Part shown: in pieces, positions 37,669-49,530 of the stretch
Layout: every line of letters begins with the position of its first letter
Numbering within the stretch: the first letter of the stretch is position 1
Assembly: GCA_965153455.1 (NCBI GenBank)
Contig: OZ234497.1
Span: forward strand, 6,386,001-6,450,000
DNA length: 64,000 nt
Reading direction: 5' to 3'
Origin: Sphagnum compactum
Lineage: Eukaryota; Bryophyta; Sphagnopsida; Sphagnales
Made by a program: the position numbers and the translations under genes
The notes under the pieces: model-generated
The model's database searches: none
Told to the model about the DNA's origin: nothing
The model's input: only the letters and a program-made list of their open reading frames with translations

Positions 37669-38841
37669 TGACATATTTAGGGGCTTACAGATTTTACAGG
37701 GCTTGTCAGTTTATACCTAACCTGGTCTACTTACCACTTGGCTTCATTTGAGTGATTGTGGTGGTGCTTGGACAAAGTGTAATGGGGCTTGGTACTCTTC
37801 TCAACAACCACCATCACAAAACACAAGGAAAAGGCCCAAAAGTGTTATATGCTTGTTATGGGCCTCTTGAAAGTTCCTAACTTTTCCCAAATCCCTTTTT
37901 GCAAAATAGTCATGATTTATAAGGGAGAAATAATAAAATAAAAAAGCAGCAACCTCAAACAAAAGTGGCAATATTCCTCTTCGTAACTTATGTAGATGTT
38001 CCCACCTTCCTACCCAAGCCTGTTCTAGGTTTTCTCACCTTTAGAACTTTTCACCTTTTGTTAATGAAATATATCAAATAGTTTTATAGAATATTGGTAT
38101 ATAGTATATACCATATAATGCAGAACTTAATGTCATGGAATGGTCCTTGCCCTTGCCCATCAACTTGGGTGCATTGCAAAGCTCACCCTGACGTGCTCAC
38201 CTTGCACATTACCCAACATAATGGGCAGGGGGCTTGACCATTCCATTGTATATAATGGGCAGGGTCACACCCATTCCACTGCATAATCAGTTTCCCTTAC
38301 ACCTAATAACATAATGACATGTTCCTCCAATTTTTTTAAAAAATTTAGCATCTAATTAAAAATGGATCCTGAAATTCTCTTAACTTAAATGATTTAGAAA
38401 TTGGCAGATAATTCTCCTCAAAAAATCAGTTAGGGAGCATGACTTACTTGCACCATCCAGGAGAGAGCCTTGACTTGGCCTCTAGTCCTCTTCAATGTTT
38501 CTTCATGTTCGAAAGCCAGCTTTCCTCAGTTTGGGTGACACTACTTTCCTTGTTTGTGAAGTGTGACTTGTTTAGGAATTGACAATAGAAGCCAAATTGC
38601 AACACCATTCAAGAGTAGCGGCAAGAACCAACCAACCCTAAGAGTTGAAGACCAAAAGCTCTATGGGAAAAACCTTAATAGGCCAGCGGCCATTTTGAAA
38701 AGCATAATGCTACTGGGTATCATGGAAGCATGGCGATTCTTATGGCAATCCATAGAAAGTCCTTGGGTGCGGGCTTTATGGGAATTGGGCCCAAGCTTGA
38801 CTCTCCCTTGAATTTATTTCACCCTAAATCCGACCCCCTTG

Positions 38842-38899
38842 GGCATTACCCTACTACAAATTGCTTTGGAAGCTGGAGATTTACATGTAGGGTAATGCC
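38842..38899. repeat. 13-bp perfect inverted repeat with 32-bp interior
   Basis: Arms ggcattaccctac (38842-38854) and gtagggtaatgcc (38887-38899). The same 13-mer occurs at 5721-5733, suggesting a transposon terminal sequence. Confidence 0.8.
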
Positions 38900-39718
38900 G
38901 GAGGAGGAGGAAGGGGGCATTACAAGTTGTAAAGATTGGTTGATCTTTTTCAAAACTGGGGGAAGGTGTTAGTCCAACTAAATATTTGTGCACACAAGGG
39001 GGGGAACTTTTTGAAAATGAAATGTTCACCCCACTTGGTGGAGAAACAATTACACCCTAAAATGGGGTCTCCATTGACACTAAAAAACAGCCGGCCAAGT
39101 CTTCATTAACACTATTAAAAAAAATTGGGCCAGGTCTTTACCAAGACTTTGTAAAGTGGGTAAGACAGGAGAGGAGGGGAGGAGAGACATAGGCAACACT
39201 GTGGGGACACCCAAATTCCCGGCACTCAAAATGTCCAAAGTAAAACAGCTTTCGGCTTTGAGTGGTGAAAAGTTCGAGGCATCTTTGGACATTGAGCCTA
39301 TGCAAAGGCCCCACAGTCTTACAAGCTAACAAGAAGTGGTGAAGAAAGGAAACCGAACCCAAAGAAAAAAAAAAAGGAAGAAAAATTCAACAATCCTTAC
39401 ATTCAATTTCTCGATGAATTGTCGAATGAAGTGTAACCGACCTTGAACTCAACTTCTTGTTGAAAGTATGAAGTACGAACCTTGCTTTCGGGCTGACTTC
39501 TGGTGATGAGTATGTATTAGAAACCCTAAAACCAGAACTTATCAAACCCTAATTTTCCCCTCCCCCCCCCCATTCTCCCCCCGCCCCCAAATTAAAAAAA
39601 TTCCCCACCACCATTGTCTTCGTCTTTTTATGAGTAGGTACCCAGAAAAACAAAAACAAAACAAAAAGGCTGCAGTTCAACACCTTGTTCATGTCAATGG
39701 TCACTGGTTACCTAAGTT

Positions 39719-39740
39719 GGGGGGGGGGGGGGGGGGGGGG
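39719..39740. repeat. poly-G tract (G22)
   Basis: Uninterrupted run of 22 guanines, about 1.6 kb upstream of the likely first exon boundary of the WH1-CRIB gene. The exact length may be affected by sequencing error. Confidence 0.95.
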
Positions 39741-39904
39741 TGTTTTGGAAGAGAAAAAAAGAAAAAAGAAAAAAAAACGCCGGCGAGAGGTGGAAAAAAA
39801 GGTCATTTGGAGACTTCTGATGGGCGGGGACAAACATAACGAAAAGTCAAAAATAAAATTTAAAAAAAACTGGAAGAAAATAATCCCAAGACTTTGGGGC
39901 ATGC

Positions 39905-39926
39905 CTACCTATTATATAATAGGTAG
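39905..39926. repeat. 22-bp perfect palindrome
   Basis: Half-sites ctacctattat and ataataggtag abut without a spacer. It is followed by an (ATTA)n tract at about 39935-39958. Confidence 0.95.
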
Positions 39927-41282
39927 CAGAAAGAAATTAATTAATTAATTAATTAATTATGATATGCTTTTTTATTTTTATTCATTCATTCACCTACGTA
40001 ATAAATTATAATATGCCGAATTTTGGAACAGGAAAAAAAAAAGAAAAAAACAGGAAAAGAAAAAGAACAACCGTTGAACGAGAAGATCGATGGCGACAGG
40101 TGCCACATGACAAGATCGAACGGTCCTGAGAATGAAGCTGGAGCAATTTCACCTAATCAGGAGGATGATTCCTAATCTCTCGAGTAAGTACTAAGTTCCT
40201 CCTAATTAATCATAATTAGCACTAATTAAACCATCTTGTCTGCCGCAGTGCCGAGTCCTCCCCCAAAGACTAAAAACACGAAGAAAACACTGAAGCAGAA
40301 GAAGCAGCGCAGGAGAAGGGACAGGGACGACGACGACGACGAAGAAGAAGAAGAAGAAGAAGAGCGCAATTTTCTGCTGCGTCTTGGCTTTCTTGTCGTG
40401 CTTTGTGGCTCTTTGCTCTCTCGGGAAAATATTGGTAACGTGATAGCAGAATTTTTCAAATTGATTTTGCGTTTTGGTTTTTTCTTTCTTGTTCTGAGTT
40501 GTAATTTGCATCTTTCTTTTGGAAGACAAGAAGAAGAAGATGAAGCTTAAGAAAAATAGAAAACAGGTAGCTAGCTAGATAGACAGAATAAGAGATAGAG
40601 ATCCTTTCGGAGATAACAACAGCCGCTGGAGTTTACACAGCCATGTATCCGATCGTAATATTATGGAGGAAATTTGTTGGTCCGTATTTTGCATTTTTCC
40701 TGTTTTGTTTTTCCTAAGTTACAGCACTTCTTGGACGATTTCAACCTTGTGTGGCTAGAGAGACAGAAATAGAAACAGATACAGACAGAGACAGAGACAG
40801 AGTTGCGCCGGTTGTACAACAAGGAAACTAATTCTTGAAAATCGGCAAAGTGATCTTCTGGCGCTTGTTTTTCTTTCCGTCTTCTGCGAGGAAGCTCGCT
40901 GACTTTGCAACCAAAAAACAAAAGAAAATTTCCTTCTGCCAAGTTCAACCTCATGCGGAGGAAATAGAGAAGAGGGATAGATAGCCTACAAGTTCGTTGG
41001 GTGGAATGTGGAGACTGAATCGCGGCAATTGCATTTTGATCAAGGTGTTGCAGAGCTAGGCTTCTGACCTGTGAGAGACACGAGAAGTAATCGAGGAGAA
41101 ACAAGCCAGAAGAAACACAGGGAGTCTTGTCGGTGGTTGTCTGATGAGGGCTCTCCATTCTCCCTGCACCATCAGAGACTTTTTATATCCATTGAATTGA
41201 GTGTTAGATCATGTGACACTTGAGAGGAACTACAAATTCAGACGGCATTCTCAGAGAGGAGGAGCTTCAGAGAAAGAGAGCC

Positions 41283-41330
41283 ATGATGATGATGATGATG
41301 ATGATGATGATGCACAAGAGAAACTGTTAA
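41283..41330 (+). promoter_or_regulatory. possible uORF with ten tandem ATG codons
   Basis: (ATG)10 at 41283-41312 is followed in frame by CACAAGAGAAACTGT and TAA. A second short ORF (41340-41368, MPACSMMIP) ends in TAG exactly at a good donor, catag|gtatgt. If the leader of the WH1-CRIB gene runs through here, as the donor at 41369 suggests, both are upstream ORFs that would reduce translation of the main frame. Transcription is not demonstrated. Confidence 0.35.
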
Positions 41331-41868
41331 GCATTGACATGCCTGCCTGCAGCATGATGATTCCATAGGTATGTGTCCCAGTTAATGACCGCATGTCTTG
41401 GAAGGGGTGAAATGAGAAACTCTCTTCAAATTTGCACAGGAGCCTTTGTGATGAGACTGGAAACCAGTGTTGTGATGTTCAAGCACACATGCTGCTGTCA
41501 GGCTCATGTATGACTTCCAAACTCCTCGTGAGGGTTTGACAAAATAGGTATCATCCTTTCTTGACTGACCTCTTCCAGTTTTATTTTTCTCTCAAGAGCT
41601 TCCCACATGCATTTTCTCAATTTTAATGCTTGGCTAGTTACTTTACTAGTGCACTTCACAGTTCCTTACCTAATTCTATCCTCATGATTGAGTTTAGTTA
41701 GTGCAGTTTTGAGTCTTGGGATTTTCTAAAAGCTCCTGTAACAACTATGTTTCCTTTATGCAACTTCCATTCTGCATAATGAGTTTGGACCAATGTGCGA
41801 TTTTAAATCTGTTAACCAGTTCAATGCTTGTGCTTGAGTTGCAGGAATCCTTGCAAATGTAAGAAGCA

Positions 41869-42113
41869 TGGTAAATGGAATGGTTGTTTGTATTTTGTTT
41901 CATGTGGGTATGGATTTTCAATTGGAATTTACTAAATGGGATTCTGCTGTGGTTTCCTTTTTTGGGCGGTCACCTCAGCATATGACTCTTGGAGAATGGA
42001 TTATCTGGAATGGCCTTCAAACTATGTAGTACGTATATCTCACTCCCCATGTAGACTTTCTGCATCAAGGATGGCACTAGTGATAATTCTTTAGCTCATC
42101 AATTTCAGTAGGT

Positions 42114-42148
<35 letters not shown>

Positions 42149-45100
42149 GCCTGGAGTTTCAATGCTCCCAATGGTCAATCTTGGATAGATGGAAAAGACG
42201 CTCTATGGTGCTCCTTGGCTCTGCTTGTGACGAGAGAAATCAGTCAAGAGGCTCTGCCTGTTTTTAGCCTACTAGCCACAGTATGAACAAAAAGGGCCAA
42301 GGAATATAAATGCAGGTTTTCCTGGCACCAGCTTTGCTGCTGGCTCCACATCTTGCAAGGACTGACCTAGTGAAGGGAGGTTGATATGAAAGCAGCACAG
42401 AACCACAAAACCTTTGGAAGTCACATCTGAGTTCTCAAATATATTATTCATATTACAACAGGAAGAGGAGCAATAAGAGGTGTATTTTGTACAGTTTAAA
42501 GTCCAAACTGTCATGGAACCAAAAGAGATGACTCAGGAATTGAAGGTGGGGAAGCATATTTTTCTTTGAATGGTTCAAACTATTACTTTGGGACAAGACA
42601 TGCAAGAATTGACATGTACTGTTTGGACATTTCCCTGTAGGCAAGGTGTGCAGTGACAATCTATGAGGCAGCAGGAGGGAGCATGGGGTGGCACAATAGT
42701 GGGACTGTGGGCGAGCTTCACATGCGTCCACTAGGAGATGGAATGATCAACTTTCAGCTGCATGATTTGCTGGTTTGTCTAAATGTTCATTGTTTTTTAC
42801 ATATTGGGTTATTGCTGTTGTTTCTTGCTGCTGGCATGTTTTTGTGTTCTAAGTTGCTTGCAAAGAAAAACCTTGTTGTGTTCCATTTATGTTACTGTTA
42901 GCAAACCTAGTTAATATCCCAGGGGAGCCTTGGCTTGCTGATTGCTCCACAGACCATTTGGATAATATTAAATTGTCTTCCCTGTCTGACATCTACAGTG
43001 GAGAAACTGTAGCCTCATATCTCCTTAGGGTGGTGCTTAACCATTTGTTTTGACAAGCCAGAAACTAATTATGGGTGGAGCTATTTGTCACAGGATGGTC
43101 AAATGCTATTTGAGCACACACTAAGGAAGCCAGAGGCTCTCAATGTCCCTGTCCAGCAATTCTTTGTTATTCGCCAAGATGTATGTGTATAAACTCCCCG
43201 CTCTATCAGTCTTTTTTGATTGCATAGATGGAAACAAGCAAGAAAGTTAATGCTCACTGGACCATTATTAGAAAGAACCACTGCTGCAGCTGTTTGAGTG
43301 AGACTTGGCACATAGTAGCAGTTTTGGCCAAATCCATACTGATGACTGCATCCAACTTTAAATCTTCTTACCTACCATTGGAAGACTTTCAGTTCCTGAT
43401 TTGGAAGTGTGTGATTTAGCCTGAAAGTTTCCTTGCAAAGGTGTACCTAGAATCCATTGGGGTTGGTCTATATGCAGAACGGCAGCTATCGAGGATTTGG
43501 TTTTTCTGACAAGACATCTGCAATAGAGATGAAAGATCGAGTTGAGAAAGCTGTTCGACCATATAGTATTGGGAGTAATCCACCCTGCCACAATGCTGAG
43601 CAGTCTGTAACAGAATCCTCCAGCAAAAACTCATCTTCAGCTGTGGTCTTGTACCGGACAGTTCCCAGGCGCTCTTCTTCAAGGCGGCTCACTAATAAAG
43701 GTGATGTAACCCTATCAGGAACATTTTTTCTGCACAAGTTGCTTGGTGCCGTAAGGTATGGCAAGAGATCTGAAGCTACAAGTAAGCAAAGTATATGGCT
43801 ATTTCTAGAGTGATTAAATGCAAGTTTTTTTAATTTTGTTGCTTCGTCTCAAGCACTCAGAGCTTTGACATATGTTTCCTGACAGCTCAGGATGGCTTGA
43901 GGTAGCTTGAGAATCTTCATTGAACTCTGTCTGTCCAACCTTTCTAAAGTGTAGTCAGTTACCTCACCTTTTAGGTTTAAGAACAGATGACATAGTCATT
44001 CAAGAACCCTGCACATGAAGGATGTAGTGCATGTGATAGAATCAGGACAAGCAAGTTGAAGCACAGCACAATTTAGAAGACCCTATTTGTGCCTTCTAAA
44101 AAGCTAAACTGTTGTTTCTCAGCAGATCGAACAGGTCAACCAGCAATGGAGGCACCTCGTGTTCAGAGCCATGCCCAGACATCTACCAGTGGACAGCCTA
44201 AGAAATCTCACAAATTTTGGAGAGTTGGCAAGGCAGTGAAAGCAGTCTCTCGCCTATTTGGTATGTCTGTGCATGCAACTCCAATCATTGATTCTCAAGG
44301 GGTAGTTTACACATTGTGTCAGTTCTTGTGCATTCTGTATGTTTTCATTCCTTTGGCATAATTTATTCTCTTTCATGTTTCCCTGTGTTCAGTCTGGAGA
44401 GACAACGACCTGGACATAGGTTACCCAACAGATGTGAAGCATGTGGCACATATTGGGTGGGATGGCCCCTCCATTAACGGTCCTGGATGGGTATGTGATC
44501 TCCTCTGTAGCACACAATGTTTTTCATATTCCCATCAAGAGTTTAGAAGCTGTTTGCACTAGCTATATCTCATGCATGTGCACCTCACTGCTATGATCCT
44601 TCTGCCTTTTTCAAAGGACTGATCCTTGCAAGAGGGTACAAGAAGCAAACAATGATTGATCTCGAAACCTGTCAACAAGGATACAGTCTCATCTTAGGAG
44701 CACTTGCCTATAAGATGAAAATGCATTAGATCTTCTGGCTCATAAGGCTACAGCATAGCTGTATTTGTCTGTTCTGTCCTGCTAAGGACAGATTCTGTAA
44801 GTGATCACTCATGTGGTCTGAGAATGGTGCTTACATTTGCTTTTAGTCTACTAGTATATCCCCACAGTCCATGGTGTACTCATCTCTTCATCCATTTGTC
44901 CAGATGAGGGTCACCAATTGCATAAGAACTCCTCACAAAGGGTCATTGGCACATTGGACCATTTGATTGGGTGTCATTGGCACAGTCGAGTCAAATTGTA
45001 AAGCTGAATGGGTGCAAAACACAAATTGTTCTCTGTAGATACAAATATCACCTACTGCAGCTACCCTGCTATTATATGGTGTCATTATGCTGAATTTTGG

Positions 45101-45794
45101 TTGGTGGTCCAGATGGATGAGGTCAAGCCAGCTCCTGATTTTTCTGCTGCACCTCTCTGTGATTTTGGAGAGCCTCAAGGGCCTGATTGGTTCCATGATG
45201 CTTCCTCTGCTGCCAAGTGGTCTTCTTCCTATGGTAACTGTCACTAATCATGGTGTAGTGGACACTTGAGAACAAAGTGGAATTTCAAAGAACAACAGAT
45301 AAGACTGTAGAAGGGAGGGTGTGAGAGAATGTGACTTGTGAATAGGATGAATACATTAGTGTGAGGGTGAAGGAGAGATAGAGTGAGAGTTGTGACAAGT
45401 TCCATCAACTAAGTTCAACAAGTCTCTCGCACATTTTGTGTTGCAATTTTCTCAGGAAGGTCTTTGATACATTTTTCCATAATTTGATCACAATTGAAAT
45501 GTCAGCTTTGCAATTTGAAAATATTGCATTCTCTGTATTTTCATCAACTGCCAACAATACAGAGTTGCTACAGTTCTGACACTTCAATGAGACTTTCAGG
45601 GTAGACTTTGCTCAAGCACTTCAGTGATGCATTTGGGGATTGCTTGTCCAGGTGCATCAGGGCGTAGAGGACTGCCTCCCACACCACCTGAGGAGTACCT
45701 TGAGTTCTCGGAAGGCTCTAAGACTAGTAAGCAAAGAGAACAAAAACTGCGGCAAAGATCAAAAACCACTTCTCGTCAGCCACGGCATCGTTGA
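41869..45794 (+). CDS. WH1/EVH1-CRIB protein, WASP-N-terminus-like putative ROP effector
   Basis: Exons by splice consensus and phase: 41846-41871 (ATG at its very end), 42641-42772, 43094-43180, 43478-43700 (or to 43781), 44126-44260 (or from 44123), 44393-44490, 45113-45233, 45652-45794; about 313 residues (about 340 with the longer exon). Residues 2-100 form a WH1/EVH1 domain: CAVTIYEAAGGSMGW, DGQMLFEHTLRKPE, QQFFVIRQ, then YRGFGFSDKTSA; the Y-W-F aromatic triad used to bind proline-rich ligands can be aligned. A Ser-rich linker follows, then a basic patch at 174-191 (KKSHKFWRVGKAVKAVSR), a CRIB motif at 202-216 (IGYPTDVKHVAHIGW) as in plant RIC proteins, WMDEVK, a short LPPTPPEE and a basic tail. 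CRIB motifs bind GTP-loaded Rho/ROP GTPases. There is no WH2-central-acidic module. The ATG choice follows from the lack of any in-frame upstream ATG. Function as ROP effector is inferred. Confidence 0.8.
42117..42144. repeat. (GA)14 microsatellite
   Basis: Dinucleotide run inside the second intron of the WH1-CRIB gene model (41872-42640). Confidence 0.9.
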
Positions 45795-48700
45795 TGCTGA
45801 GTCTGCTATTACCACTGACTCTGTTATAAAGTCTTCCTCATCACTTGACCCCATACAGCAGCTGTACAGCATAGGAAGGGTCAAGAACTATGAGGTTGTC
45901 TGGAAGCAATTGTTAAACTTGTTCAAACTTCAGGCTGGAGCCTAAACTTCATCACTCCACCAGGTACATTGAAGCTGTGCTTTCACAGCTCGCCCTCTCC
46001 TATTTGTTCAATGTATGTTGAGCTGTAACATCACTTATCCCAGACATTGTATACCACAAGGGGTGCAGGATTCTGGTGTAGTCAAGTGTACAGGAAGAAA
46101 TGTTGGCTCATTCCTGTAGGGGAAGTTATTAACCAGTTGTGTCAAAAGTTGAACAATGAATCAATCTTATACTTCATTGAGTCACTAAGATGCTCACAAA
46201 AGGCATTGAAATGGTTTCATGCACATCCATGTTTAACATGACAATGATTATTTCAAGGGCTTCTTAACCCAAAATGGGGAGGCCACTTTGTTCTTAAAAG
46301 ATTATACTCATTGAATTCTCCACTTTGTTCCTCTCATTTTCTTCCTTGTCTTGTTTTGGGTTTTTTCTTTTTGTTTTTCACTTGTTTTTGGTTCTCTTTC
46401 ATCTTGCATCTTTGGTCTTCTCTTTCTCTTTTAGGATTTTTCAGCTGCTAGTTATCCTCATGGCTGAGCCTTCCTGGTACCACCAGTCTTGTGACAAAAA
46501 ACTCAGTGTGTTAGTTGATGAATGACATTGGCCTCCACCTACTGCTGGGAGCTGATGGAGGCAGTGGGGATGCGATGGTAGCAGATTAATACTGTACATG
46601 TTGCTGTTGCAGGTCTTGTAACATGCATGTGACTATCAAATGTTCAAATTGCTCCTCAAGTTTGCTTTTGTCTGTGTGCTCTCTCCTGGTCTTGAGGATT
46701 GGGTCTCCTCTATTTCCTGTTTGCTGATATGTTGTTAGGGCATGCCCAACTGCAGCAGTAATATGCTCCTGTATACTTTTTGGATGAAGATTTGCAGAAA
46801 AACACTCTGAAACCGCTTGGGGCCTGGAAAAGTGTACATGTTACCAGGGCCCTCCAAGAGCGCCCGTAGCAGGAAATGGCACTCTCTCAGCAGTAAATGA
46901 TGGTTTCTCATCGGCCAACTACAATGATTGGTCCAGGAGGTGAGAGTTAAATAGTCCCTCACTTTGTACAGTCCAACTTTTCAGGTTCATGGGTGGGGAT
47001 GGCAGAGAAACTAAACAGAGAGTAAGTAGTACATCTGGTTATGAAGAGATATGAATCCAAGGTGAGCAGGCCTAAGTGCACAACTGAGGCTGCTTCTTGC
47101 CGCTGGCACCCAATTCTCATCAGAGTTGTAATATCAAGAAGCACCTGGAATATTTATGTTGCGAGTGTTGAAATCATGTTGGGAATTGGAACTGAATGCA
47201 TAAAAGTATACATTATAATTACCTACATGGGTTTTCCCCAATTGCTCCTGCTTCCTATAACAAAGTACAGTAAGCAACTGCTGTACCTGCTCTTCTAGTT
47301 CCTGCAGTCTGTTGAAGTGGAAGATTTTCACATGGAAAATTTTCTCCAGTGTTCTTTTTCTTCTCAAGAGAGAATTTCTGACTTCCATTGAGAGCCCAAA
47401 AAAGCAAAGCAAAATCAACTCGTTCTCCCCTCCTAGAGTTTGTGCAAAAAGGTTGCAAGACTGTATATAAGGGCAATGAGCATCACTAAAATTGGGACAT
47501 TTAGTCAGCACTATTGTTGAGCAAGCTTTTGACAAACTGTGAATGAATGGTACCTATTTTGCCTTGAAACCAACACACTGACTTCCGCTCAGCATTGGAC
47601 ACTGGAAGAGCATTACATAGCATCAAGAAGAATTTAAGTTCTGATCATTTTCTGTGTAACGAGTACAACTACTAAAGGTTGCCAAATGCTGCTGCAGTCC
47701 TTATCATTTTGTGTGTGAAAATGACAAAGATTTCCAAAGCCAAAGTCCTTATTAAGATTTTGTGAACAATTGCAAAGATTGCCAAAGCCATTGTCCCATA
47801 CGAGCCACACACCTAAGTGAAAAAATCACAGGGTTAATGCAGAAGGTATTAATTACTTCAGCAGCAGCCTCTATTGAGAAGAAGACAGGCCAACCTTAAC
47901 AACCCATATGTATGATATCCATGTCCAGGGGATTCTGTCCTAAATTTTTCTTTTGTTCAGGATTATGGAAGATCAATCTGATTGATTTGAGTGTTTTCAG
48001 GCTTTAAAATCCATACACTTGTTCATTTCTATTCCTCCATTTCAGGTAGCTGACTGGTGAAATCCAGTCTTCTCCTCCACACCACTCAGTTATGTACTTG
48101 GGATTTTAGAGTATTGCACAACAAAACATAGTGTGGTTTGTTAAGAACCAGGTAACCAGCAGGAGACTCCCAGTTACCAGGGATAACCAACTGTAATGCG
48201 AATTGAGATACCATCTTTTCATCAACAAAGAGAGCAGCTATGACATTCTATTCCAAAGAAACAAAGGGTTATGGAATCACTGGACCAATGAAAGCCAGCA
48301 TTGGTACCTTATGCTAACTGGTAGGTTGCTAATGAAACGAAGGTCAAAAGGTTACTTACCTCATAATTATGGTTACTTAATTCAAAGTTGTTCACATAAC
48401 TTGAGAATTAGAGCATGCTCCTTTTCTTCCTTCCCAGCACACCCCAATCTGCACTACAAGTGTCGAACAATTTGTCTTTTAAGTTAAGGGTTGAGGGTCC
48501 CCATCTATGTTGCATTCCCAACTTGTTAGCTGGTCTTCAGACCAAGAAAACTAGCAGGAAGAGTTTCAATGGGTTGTAATGCTAACTCGAAAGCTAATAG
48601 TTGAAAGTGGTCCCTAAAAGCTTGAAGCTTGGTCCATTGTAGAATCTAGATCTTGGTTCTCTTCTGACCCAAGACTTACTAAATCCTGTGGGCTTCAACC

Positions 48701-49302
48701 TATTTGAGCACAATTGCCAATCACCTAATTCACAAACATTTGCAGATTTGGAAGTCAATAGTTAGCCCTCAGTATCTCTCTGTAGGGTTAAACCCTCCCC
48801 TAAACCCTAAACCCTACTCCTTACTACTCTCTCAATTAGTGAATGATTCAGAGAGAGGATTGGAGTGACTAAACCTTATACAGACCAAACAAGCTCTGTC
48901 CTCAGTGGAGATTTATATAGTGCTGATACCAGGCAGTAAACTCACTGTGTGTGTGTGTGTGTGTGTACATTAACAGAATATGGCTTTTCCTATGACAGTA
49001 TAAGTTGGCCTTGACACTTGGATGTGGTAAACAGAATTTTGCGGATGTTAAAGATTTGAAAGAGTCACAGGTTCATGACACACATCTGGGAGGTTAAAAA
49101 ACTTGGAGATTTCATCCATTTTTTATGTGAAATGTATTTGATGTAACACATTTTTGTAACATTGATGTATTTGGTAGTTTAGTGTAAATATGTGCTGTTT
49201 ACCATATGCTGTAGGAAAACCCCATATCCGGTTATAGCAATATTATGCTTATGATGATTGATTATTGGTGGGTTTCAGTGCTGAAGAATCCAGAGAAGAT
49301 AA
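45795..49302. other. 3' flank of the WH1-CRIB gene and spacer
   Basis: No WH2, acidic or other domain that could extend the WH1-CRIB protein was found. A 133-codon minus ORF (47134-47535) contains LQELEEQVQQLL, coiled-coil-like but otherwise unrecognised. Telomere-type aaaccctaaaccctac at about 48797 and a (TG)n run at 48946-48966 are present. Confidence 0.4.
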
Positions 49303-49530
49303 CCAGCAATTATGAAATAAGTAATTACCAGTTACTGTGGTACCTTGGCAGCTTCAGCACATGTCTGCTGAATAATTGATTCATTTTGAAGACTCCATTT
49401 TGGAAAATATAATATTTAAAAAGATTCTTCATTTTCCTTCATAAAATTATTTTTTCTCTTTCTTTCAGAAATTCTGTTTTGGGGTGAAAATTTCCAACAT
49501 TTCTAAAAATAATATAATTTGTGCCAAATC
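49303..49530 (-). repeat. dispersed repeat B, copy 2 (inverted)
   Basis: Reverse-complement counterpart of 29768-29998; on the plus strand the shared word reads acatgtctgctgaataa. The two copies flank the 20-kb region holding the WH1-CRIB gene. Confidence 0.75.

Larger units (their letters stand above)
33889..41282. other. AT-rich spacer; last 1 kb probably promoter and leader of the WH1-CRIB gene
   Basis: Contains palindromes at 36357-36421, 37642-37668, 38842-38899 and 39905-39926, and a G22 tract at 39719-39740. From about 40020 the sequence becomes purine-rich with (GAC)n(GAA)n at 40328-40363 and repeated agacaga words near 40770. An ORF at 40236-40550 is mostly an R-D-E low-complexity run and one at 40661-41158 (minus) has no domain; I take neither as real. 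Confidence 0.4.

Noticed and set aside
40236-40550. 104-codon plus-strand ORF with an R-D-E run
   Set aside because: Mostly created by a (GAC)n(GAA)n repeat; no domain; lies in the probable promoter or leader of the WH1-CRIB gene.
40661-41158. 165-codon minus-strand ORF
   Set aside because: No domain or splice context, and it overlaps the probable leader of a plus-strand gene; chance ORF is the simpler reading.
47134-47535. Minus ORF with a coiled-coil-like LQELEEQVQQLL, considered as a bZIP or bHLH piece
   Set aside because: No basic region with the right spacing and no neighbouring exons.
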